Shown piece after piece: positions 50,001-58,800 of a DNA stretch of 64,000 bases; the stretch's first letter is position 1; every line of letters starts with the position of its first letter. Both the position numbers and the translations under genes were made by a program. The stretch comes from Haemonchus contortus (lineage: Eukaryota; Nematoda; Chromadorea; Rhabditida; Trichostrongylidae). The stretch spans positions 34,872,645 through 34,936,644 of the forward strand of contig LS997565.1 in NCBI GenBank assembly GCA_000469685.2, read 5' to 3'. The notes beneath the pieces are model-generated. The model saw only the letters and a program-made list of their open reading frames with translations. It searched no databases and was not told the origin of the DNA.

Positions 50001-53000
50001 GCACATACGACTTGTAAGCACACAACAAGGCTCCTTTATTAGCTAAAGACAGCCCTTTGAAAATTTGAAATGTCCGATGATTGGCTACTCTGATCCTCGT
50101 TTTAATGTGCTCCGTGAAATCCAGTTTGTCGTTATAGTAATAGCCGAATTCTCTGACGGATTGCACTGCAGAAAGAAGGACGCCATCAGCAGTGTACGTT
50201 CGCGTTGGTGAAGTACAAGAGCGTAGTTGCATGTACACTGTCTTGTGTGGCGCTATAGGCAGTTGCCAGTTCTTCGACCAACTCACCGTTAGATCAATTG
50301 CTCTTTGAAGCTCCTGAGAGTCTGCTTCTACTGAGATTGTCTTATAGATTTTTATGTCGTCGGCATACACCTTCGGAGTGACGCCTGCCTCACGAAGCAT
50401 CTCGGGAAGCTCAGCCGTGAACACATTAAAAAGCACCGGTGACAGTACACCTCCCTGAGGTACACCGCTTATCACCCGCCGGACTTCCGAAAAGGACTGA
50501 CCAATCTTAACTTGAAACGTTCTATTATTCAGATAGTCGGACATCCAATTCGTAATGATCGGGTGGAATTTCAAAGCCTTCAGCTTCATGATCAGCTTCT
50601 TGTGCGAAACTCTATCGAAAGCTTTGGCAAAGTCGAAGTAAATGAAGTCGCAGGAAAGCTTCTCATCAAGAGCTTCAGTCCAATCGTTCAGGCACTCAAT
50701 CATGTTTGTTTCAACAGAAAGGCCAGGAGTGAAACCATGCTGGTGCCTTGAAACAATATGATTAATAGACAAGTGACGACTGACATACTTCTTCAGGACT
50801 TTCTCAAATAGCCGACAGAAAAGAGACGTAATACTTACGGGGCGATAGTTCTCAGGGTTCCATGATGGCTCTTTCTTCAGTAGCGGAGTAACGAAGGAAT
50901 GTTTCCAGCGCAGGGGTACCTCACCGAAGCATAACGACTGATTAAAGATGTATGCGAGAGGACCACAGATAACAGCAGCTATTCTCTGCACAACAAAAAA
51001 TGGCACAAAATCAGGGGTGACTGAGGAAGAACTGGGCCACTTCATGATTAGCTCATATAGCTCCGAGGCGATGAACCACGAATGAATAGGTTGGAAGTAA
51101 GCATGGAACTTTCAGAAACTGGTATAGACTTAGTTCAAAACGATACTCTAGCTGAAGTTGTGCTGAAGGTATAGGTACAATCTACGCTTACATATTTTCA
51201 ATCTGCTCCTGGAGTACAACAAAGTAGCACTAACTAAAAAAAAGTAGTGAAAAATGAAAAATAACCTACAGGGTAGCGCTGGTCCTTGTACTATAGCTTC
51301 TCCGTGTTCTTTCATAGATTTGAGTGCTGCAGCTTCCATGGCAGCCAACGCGCTGTTCATCTTTGATTGCTAAAAATTCCCGCTTCAACATAGGAACACA
51401 AAAACAGCCCATGATGGTGCTGATCATAGAACCAACCATTTTCTCCTTCTCACGAGTGGCCTTGCCGAGCTCACGTAACTTCGCGTCTAATGCCGCCTTA
51501 TGCTTTCTGCCTCGTTCATGGAACTCAATCGATGCACGGTTGTCCCCAAACCATACCTAAAATACCCATATGTTCGATGTGGAATAGCATGTTAAACAAT
51601 AAAAACAAATCAACTGGACAGATTTGATTTATTACACGACTGACTCGTATGAAATTCTGAACAAGGGTTTGAGGATGATGCCTAATCACCGCTCCAACAT
51701 TGATAACAGAAAAATATTTAGCACATCACCCGCTAACAAAGCTCTTGTCACTTTTAAAATTGATGCAAGGTTTATAAATAATTTTGGTATTGTAGTTTTG
51801 ATCGTTCACATGATACATTTTTGTAGGTCTTTTACAGTTTAAGAGCATTGGCACTACTGGACCAGTTTACTGCTTTATGGAATCTTCCAGAAAACATTAT
51901 TATGGTTTAACAAAGATATCAAACACCAAAACAGTGCAAGGGTTACGAGGTTTACTAAACAGTATTGAAACTCAAACGCAGGACCAAAGTCATACTCCGC
52001 GATCGGCAACGGAAACCTGCGGCGTCGCTGCGATCAATACCACGCTACTCACCCTGAAATCTGATTCCTCACAGGTAAGGATGCTTGCGTGCTCTGCTTT
52101 TTTTAGCGAACATAAACTACGAAGCAATCAATTCAGAAGCTCTGGTCACTTGATATACGGGAGAAGACATATAAGATAGATGTGCTTAAGAGGTAAATTA
52201 GTCGTATGGGTTGTCAGCCGTCGCCACTCCCTTAATGCGGAGAACGGATGTTACGAAAGAGCAAAATTCTGTTTAGAACAAGAGTTAGCCTGCGCAATCC
52301 TATGAGGCCTGTCCAACCTCAACACGTAGCGTAGCTAAGACGTACCGATAAACCTATTCAAAGGGGTCATACTGGATAGATTAATTAACAGAACAAGATC
52401 AAAAATTGTCCAGTGTGTATTTCCCTCCCCTACAAGTTTTTTCGGGAGACTGACGAATAAAACTGGCTAGACTGGGAGCACTTGTATGCGAACTTTGCAC
52501 TCACCTCCCGCCTATACGAATTTGTGCAAGTGCCGCACCAAGAATACTACAGTCCTACAGTTCCTCGGAAGGCATCATAAAAATAAGTGGTTGTGGAAAT
52601 ACTGAAAATGGGTTGGAAAATTAGCATAAAGGAAAAGGACCTCGGTTATAATCTGCGCACTTCCACTCACTCGTCTTTGGGGTGACCCATCTTAATGGTT
52701 AGTGCTGGCCGCTGACTTCTGCACAAAAATTAGGTAGCTGATATCATTTCTAAGTGGGAACCTCATTGTTACTCCTAATGTTAAAACTCCACATCACAAA
52801 TATTTGATAAAACAGGAAAATGTAAAAAAAAAACTATTATAACAAAATACCACCAAGACATATCTCCGAAACTATATAGCCTGACCAGCAATACTTCTGA
52901 TATTTTTGGCAGCATTTTTAGAAATGCGAGAATGCTCATGTTTTGGGCTCATCCGAACCACCTCACTAATTGGAAACAAGTTCCCATTCCAGGATTTATG

Positions 53001-53095
53001 ACATCTCAACAAGTGTTGTATAAATCAACTTTAAAATCGATTACCTTACATATCTCGCAAAATTTGCGACCTTGCGATTTCCATACGTCAGCCAT
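47070..53095 (-). CDS. wbp4: WBP4/FBP21 spliceosomal protein (11 exons)
   Basis: The exons are 53095-53045, 51556-51437, 51369-51266, 49301-49169, 49091-49016, 48956-48843, 48778-48668, 48610-48452, 47794-47649, 47595-47453 and 47346-47070. All junctions are phase-consistent and give about 477 residues. The N-terminus MADVWKSQGRKFCEIC is the U1-type (matrin) zinc finger with C13, C16, H30 and H36. AALAAMEAAALKSM-like sequence follows, as in WBP4. One WW domain spans about residues 181-206 (W181, W203, P206), split by an intron. The middle is acidic and proline-rich, and the C-terminus ends in KHVRQRGQ, as in the family. Mammalian WBP4/FBP21 joins the spliceosome at the B-complex stage and has two WW domains; I see only one here. 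A TTTCAG acceptor lies 8 bases before the ATG. Intron 3 holds a LINE. Confidence 0.93.
49428..51095 (-). mobile_element. 5'-truncated CR1-like LINE in WBP4 intron 3
   Basis: This minus-strand element lies wholly within intron 3 of WBP4 (49302-51265), in the same orientation as the gene. It retains the reverse transcriptase and the 3' region but lacks the endonuclease. Its 3' end is a short tandem repeat (three ATAAGT units on the plus strand at about 49429-49445), typical of CR1-type elements, which end in microsatellites and not poly(A). The 5' limit near 51.09 kb is inferred from loss of frame. Confidence 0.85.
49561..51045 (-). CDS. LINE reverse transcriptase, open frame
   Basis: An uninterrupted 494-codon frame encodes most of a non-LTR reverse transcriptase. 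Finger motifs come first (NYRPVSITSLFCRLFEKVL, HGFTPGLSVETNM). Then come YFDFAKAFDRVSH, the palm motif SGVPQGGVLSPVLFN and the catalytic YADD. The thumb and the C-terminal region typical of CR1/jockey elements follow. The frame is open for about 15 further codons upstream of the listed Met. All catalytic residues are present, so the insertion is young or was recently inactive only by 5' truncation. It probably has no role in the host. Confidence 0.9.
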   Translation of the reverse strand: MKWPSSSSVTPDFVPFFVVQRIAAVICGPLAYIFNQSLCFGEVPLRWKHSFVTPLLKKEPSWNPENYRPVSITSLFCRLFEKVLKKYVSRHLSINHIVSRHQHGFTPGLSVETNMIECLNDWTEALDEKLSCDFIYFDFAKAFDRVSHKKLIMKLKALKFHPIITNWMSDYLNNRTFQVKIGQSFSEVRRVISGVPQGGVLSPVLFNVFTAELPEMLREAGVTPKVYADDIKIYKTISVEADSQELQRAIDLTVSWSKNWQLPIAPHKTVYMQLRSCTSPTRTYTADGVLLSAVQSVREFGYYYNDKLDFTEHIKTRIRVANHRTFQIFKGLSLANKGALLCAYKSYVRPLVESSTTVFNSKKRKHVYALEKVQNNFTRKLLIRIGGFLYSRIPKAAIRNQYLGLTSLEARRRVFDLCMVHKLVHGTCGHGSNIFKLTHSRTRGGSMKISLARPKTNLRASSFTFRAGSDSPSLVRFKRQVVKLLMKGTGPNVS

Positions 53096-55041
53096 GAGGA
53101 GCCTGAAATAGATGTACCTCAGTTGTTAAAACAATGTAAAAGTATCGAAGCATAGATCGAGAACGAGCTAGACACCACCGGACATGAACGGTAAAAGGCT
53201 TGAGAACAGAGTGGAAAATGAAAAAAATTCAGAATCGGTGGAAAAAACTGTGAAAAGATCGTCAATACGAAAAACTCAAAGAGAACTTCGAAGTTTTAAG
53301 AATTCGTAAAAGAAAGAACTAAAACGCCGAAACCAGACAAGGACTGCACGCGGCGGCGCCGCGGCGCTTTCGCTAGAGCACGTTATTTTATGAGGTGTGT
53401 GGACGTTGCAGGCCGGCGCCTTTTACGGCTTGAAATTTTCCATTTTGAAACTATGTACCCTCAGCAACATTCCCTCTAAATCTCATGTGCTCCAACTGCC
53501 ACCCAGGCGCATACGACGTAAATTTTGTGCCACGCAACTTGGCTGAATCTTCGACCCTGTCGATTTTCCATTAACTATTAGCCAGAGAGCGAAATTGAAT
53601 GCTTCTAGAAAAAAGGTTCAAGTCACCTGTAAGCAGCACCTCACGGATTATATAGTTTCTGGCTTACTGCAAAATCATGGCTACAAACAGGTAGACATGA
53701 TCTGTACAGGTCTATCGTTAAACTCACTCAGTTGCAGGGTCCGCTGTTCACCTGATTTGTCGCCACTTCTTCGTATCTACATCATGTTCTGCCGTTACCT
53801 TGGTTTCCTTGGTCCTTCTTGATCAAGTAACCCATATCTTCTTCAGAGCTCTACGTGGCCCTCTACCTTCCTTACGAACTCCATTGCCATTTATCAGGGG
53901 ATCCTTGGGTATTTGCAAGACGTGTCCGTACCATCACAGGCGCTACTCTCCTATGTTCATCGGAAATGAAGTTGTTAACGTGACCGCCATGTTGCCCTCG
54001 ATTCCTTATCATTGAATAATTTAAATTATTAAGATTCTAAATTATTAAGTCGGAATGGAATAATTATCTCTTTAATAGCATTAATGAACTCGCGCCTTTT
54101 TCCGACCTCTGTGGCTTTTGTTTGCCCCCGGTATCACGGGCAGAGGGATAGGACATATCAATTAAAGCTATTGTGGAATGAGGGATGGATGTTGATAATA
54201 TACAAGTTTCCAGATTCTGAAGAAGGCGATTACACCAAAACATAAGTTGATACGAACTTATTTACCATCTTGGCAGCAGTTTTTATGAAAATCTTATAAA
54301 ATTAATGCAAAGCTATGCCAAGATTCATCGAGAGTCGAACATGAATGCTTCAATGGTTTTCGTTTTAGCGAGCATTCACCATGAGCCGGTCCGACAAATA
54401 ACAGCTTAATTGGAACTCACCTATCTTCGATGAAAACAGAGCTAGTAAAAATACACTTTTGTGAGACATCAACAACATTTATCTCATAACTTTCAATTTG
54501 AAAGGTAGCATGAGAAAGAACAATTACAATTTGCGATCTGACCGTATAGCATAGCCACCCAATATCACTAGACTTCCAGTTGATCATTTTATTATGAGCC
54601 AAACAATGTCACACAGAAATCAAAAATTTTTCTCAGAGCTCTAGCAAGATTCTATACCCTACATTGCAAACAATGGAGAACAAAACGTTAATAGGATTGG
54701 AGTACAGTAGAACTTACGAGCACATATTACAAGGAACAGATATCCCAGTGGCGATGTCCGAAATAACAAAACAACATGATAATTGAGCGACCGAACAAGA
54801 CCAAATATAGAGAACTTAGGTAAAGTTGTGCTGCGTTATCATGAGAAATGCGGGGCGCATCGCAACAACGGGATTCAGACATGCCAAACACTACCAAAGA
54901 TCACAACGGAAAATCGAAAAACAAATTATACACATGTGAGAAGAAACCTGCCAAAATAGAGTAACCAAAAATGGCTCAAAAAATTGTTGCACGGCTGAAA
55001 AGTATTTACAACAATACCATTAATCAACAAACATCAATGCA
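53096..55041. other. intergenic region between WBP4 and the MRGBP-like gene
   Basis: It holds a GC-rich block, CGCGGCGGCGCCGCGGCGC, near 53.35 kb. This block is about 250 bases upstream of WBP4 and probably belongs to its promoter. The rest is AT-rich; I see no exon in it. An in-frame ATG segment near 53.6-53.82 kb has no recognisable domain. Confidence 0.45.
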
Positions 55042-55632
55042 TCATTGGTGATCAGCCAAATCTGGAGAACCTCCACGACGTGAACGTTTTTTGGACATTG
55101 CGGAAGTCGATGAAAAAGCAGCATTCTCTTCTTCCTTTGCCCTCATGAGCTCAGAAAATTGGCCATCAGGAAGAAAGAACTCGCTATGAACTTCAAAACC
55201 TTCTGGTACTCCTTCATTATATTCGACAGCTTTCATATCCCAATATTTGTCTAGTTTACTTACGATCTGATCAATAGTAGGTCTGATGGCATATCGTGGT
55301 TCAAACCGAAGATTCTTGTCAGCTGCAGGGAGATCCTTACGTTTCCTAACGGTTTGAAAATCCGCATCGTTTAGGAAAATCTCAATCCCGTTTTCCTCCT
55401 TTTCATAAATGTGATTCATGTAAATGTGGATAGCGCCTAAAGCGGCGTACCTTGTCACTCCTGCAGGTTTAAAACGAATGAGCAACTGGAAAAGGCGTGC
55501 CTCCGACAAATCACACCATGGGTGTACCTGCTGCTGGCGGTTAGGCTTTTCGAGAGAAGTGAAGAACTCTTGCAGGATCTCCTCTCGAGGCATTTTGACA
55601 ATAACAACTGCTTGACGACGTTGTATAGACAT
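55042..55632 (-). CDS. MRGBP/EAF7-like NuA4 subunit (single exon)
   Basis: The intronless frame is 196 residues from the first Met. Met14 (55593), preceded by an AAGCAG acceptor 15 bases away, is an equally good or better start and would give 183 residues. Residues 38-73 (WCDLSEARLFQLLIRFKPAG, then VTRYAALGAIHIYMNH) and 118-140 (IDQIVSKLDKYWDMKAVEY) match the EAF7/MRGBP (CT20) domain. That domain runs ...[20 protein letters not shown]... then ...LSTMYDMQALHE in vertebrates. The protein belongs to the NuA4/TIP60 histone acetyltransferase module that binds MRG15. Between the two blocks lies an insertion of about 40 residues that vertebrate MRGBP lacks. The C-terminus carries a basic KKRSRR nuclear signal. 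The gene is head to head with TAF6. Confidence 0.86.
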   Translation of the reverse strand: MSIQRRQAVVIVKMPREEILQEFFTSLEKPNRQQQVHPWCDLSEARLFQLLIRFKPAGVTRYAALGAIHIYMNHIYEKEENGIEIFLNDADFQTVRKRKDLPAADKNLRFEPRYAIRPTIDQIVSKLDKYWDMKAVEYNEGVPEGFEVHSEFFLPDGQFSELMRAKEEENAAFSSTSAMSKKRSRRGGSPDLADHQ

Positions 55633-55875
55633 AGTAGAAGCTCACGTACTCAAACTTGGGTAAATAAACCGAATTTGAAGTTCTTGTGCGTCGATTATGT
55701 GTCGTTGCAGGGGTTACGGTTAATACAGCGTGATCAACGCCTAGTGTCTTATCCCCACAGCGGTTTTGGGTAATTTTCAAGTGTGAGTTATCAACATAGG
55801 TATTAAATTTGAAGCTTCTGAGATGACTGCATCGGAAATATTGTTTGTCGCAACTGATTCAGTAAAGCAGTTGTA
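55633..55875. promoter_or_regulatory. shared divergent promoter region of MRGBP-like gene and TAF6
   Basis: Only 243 bases separate the two possible start codons (282 if Met14 is used). This space must hold the promoters of both genes. On the TAF6 side, a GATTCAG acceptor ends 13 bases before its ATG. I see no TATA box at a sensible position on either strand. Confidence 0.7.
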
Positions 55876-58800
55876 ATGGCTGCTCATAGCGCAAGTGCAT
55901 CGTCGTTCGTTCAATCACTACCTCCAAGAATAGAGCCACAATATGTCAGAGTAAGTATGCTACGCTTTTGTTCGTTCTAATTTTGATTTTTTCCCATTTG
56001 TAGACTCACATTTTCAGATTGTCGGCGATTCAGTGGGTGTTGTTAACCTTACGCCAGCCGCCCTACAATGTCTTGCTGATAAAGTGAGTTTCATTTTCCT
56101 TTTTAATTCTTTTATTTTTGAATCAGTCTTCGCATATTCGCAATAACACTTTGTTTCCTGAGTGATGGCTTTTTGTTCGTAGGCGTTATTGGAGTTACCG
56201 GAGCCAAAGATCATTCAAAGTGCCTGTTTCACCTTGGCCTTGGCCAGTAACCAGTATCAGCATGCTCAGAATACTAGCCGTCCATGAAGGATGTTAGATT
56301 TCCTAGATGGTATTTAATATACGTGATTTGATACTCCTCTAAAATTTTTCCTGTTGGGCATACTGTAGCAGCTAAATTTACCTACTTGTTCGTTGAGGAC
56401 TTGGTTAGGACTCAAAAGAGTAGTGTAAGTAAAAGTAAAGGATAGAGGGGAAATATGTAGCATTAATCAGTACCACTTAGGATCCCCACAGTCGAATACC
56501 GTTTAGGATTTCAGTGACATATTGAATGCTTGCTTGGCCCAACAATAACGCGCGGTGGCCAATCGCTGTACAAGTGAGTATTTTTATCGTCGATGAGTCC
56601 GGTGCCGATCAATCCACCTCGAGGGGACGAAGGGCATAGTTGACCTGAGCACACGTCGAACCGAGATCCGATCTCCAGACCGTGCATGCCTGATAGTGCG
56701 CTATGTGCCCCTAAACCTGTGCCTTAAGTAACGATTAAATACCTAAAATAAAAACGTTATCGTTAAATTTGAATCTCTTCGAAACAAAAAATTGTCCAGG
56801 AGACCTCTGTCAGAGCACCTGTAAATAACTATTACCTTTTCCTTGGGAGAAGTCGAAATAAAAGAGCTGTAAACTGGACTTCAATAGATTGACGGTTAAG
56901 CTTGATCGTAAACCGCCTCCGAGTACTTTGTATTTTGCTGTCTAGCGTTGTAGGCTAGAGGACTGCAGAATGAAAAATGTTAATGCGACCTTTTGAAGCT
57001 GACACAAGTGTTGTCTCGTTGCTCAATCCTAGCCCACAAGATTACTCTACATGGTCGACGAAGGACTATGAAGGTAGAAGATGTGCAGCATGCTCTTCGA
57101 GAACTGAGTATTCCGGTAATTCAACTACATTGGCTCTTTTAAGGTGCTATCACACTTGTTTGTTGCTTTAGATGCCTATCGGTGCTTTAACTCGCTCACA
57201 GCCCTCTATGAGACAGCTTCGCATGCCGGGAGGGGAACAGCTTTATGTACGAGAAGATGTTGACGTTGATGTTCAGTCTATTTCGCAGCCCTCGCAAGCA
57301 AAAGTTCCGGTAAAAAGGCACATTCGAGGTGAGAGCTTTAGGCGATTAATTAATAGAAATATTTCGAACTGTAGATGAGTATAATAACGATATGTGATTC
57401 TGAACAAACATTCTTTTAATTTTTTAATAATAGCAACCAACGTATATTATTTTTGCTTGTAGCAACGTCAAGAACATTTTCATCTTCTTTTCAAAGTATC
57501 ATCGAGAATGAATGATTGCTTCTGTTGCTCGTGCTTACAATGTTCGTTTAGTTCACTGGATACGGGTAGACAGTGAGGAAGAACCACCTCAAGAGAAGAA
57601 AGCCAAAAAGGCCAGTCAAGCAAGTGGTATGTCTTCTACGGATCTTCCAGCTGCTTTGAGAAAAAGGTAATAGTTTTCGATAGTTTCCAACTTCTCTTTC
57701 GGTCTAGCATCAGCATGAGTGTTTGCGATCGTTATATTCCTATGCCTACGCCTCGAGTTTTTTTGAAAGAATTTCTTTAGTGAACCACTCTCAATTTCCT
57801 TAATTAACGTTCCGACTCAACCTTCTTCCTCACAGACCTGGAAGATGATTTGCACGTCATCCAACAAGTGTCCATTACCCTCGACGTATTCTAAACTCAC
57901 GAATTGACAATATGTATACATCTTCAAAAGTACTGTAAAAAAGGGTGGATGTGGTGTAGTGGCAAATGGCGCACCAACATATACGAATGATCACGGGCCG
58001 CTTGGGCATCCCAAGAGTTCCATTCCTTCGGAGTTGGTTAATTGACAGGAAACTGGTCAAGGGGTCAAACCATTGACGTTCCCATCGGCTAGCCACCGCA
58101 ATTCATTGCATGGACATATACGCATTCAGTCCACCACTACGATTCTGAATTGAAATTGGATGCGAGAACTCAGCCCTCAGACGGGTTTGATTGACCCCTC
58201 CCACCACATGACTTCAAGGCTCTTGTTGTTATAAATTATTAGCAACCGAAATGTCGGATATGTTTATGCAAATAATTATAAATGTGAATAACCAGGGTTT
58301 GTTCACGATAATTTAGCAGATTTTGCCTGACAGTGATTTTCAAAACTTTTATTGTGTTTTTCAAAGTAGTGTTCTTTTTAATTAAAATTCACTATTCACT
58401 TGCTGCTCACACTTGCATCCATTTAGAAGTCATTTCAATAAGTGCAGTTTACTAAAAGGCTTTTCTTTGTTGCATTTTGTGGGGACAACAAGTTGTGTGT
58501 ATCTTGCAGCTGCTGTAACCATTTCAGGACTACCCTACCAGCTGAGCTTGCTGCACCATCAGTTTCATTCCGCATGGCCGCTCAAGGAATACCTAAAAAA
58601 GAGCAAATTCTAGTCAAACCCTCGTTTCTGGAACCGTTGTCGGTGGTACGTTTGTTTGGAGTTATATTGTATTCCAGCCTACGGAACGCTCGCTTCTAGA
58701 CTTTGTTTCTATAGTATGGTCTGTGATTATTGCTGCTAGTTTGGATATTCTAACGAATGTTCCTTCAGGAGCAGCAGATTTATCTCAAAGAGATTGTTGA

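Noticed and set aside
56175..56287. TAF6 exon reading ALLELPEPKIIQSAC
   Set aside because: It runs into a stop and cannot join the next exon in phase; direct joining of exons 2 and 3 gives the exact family length.
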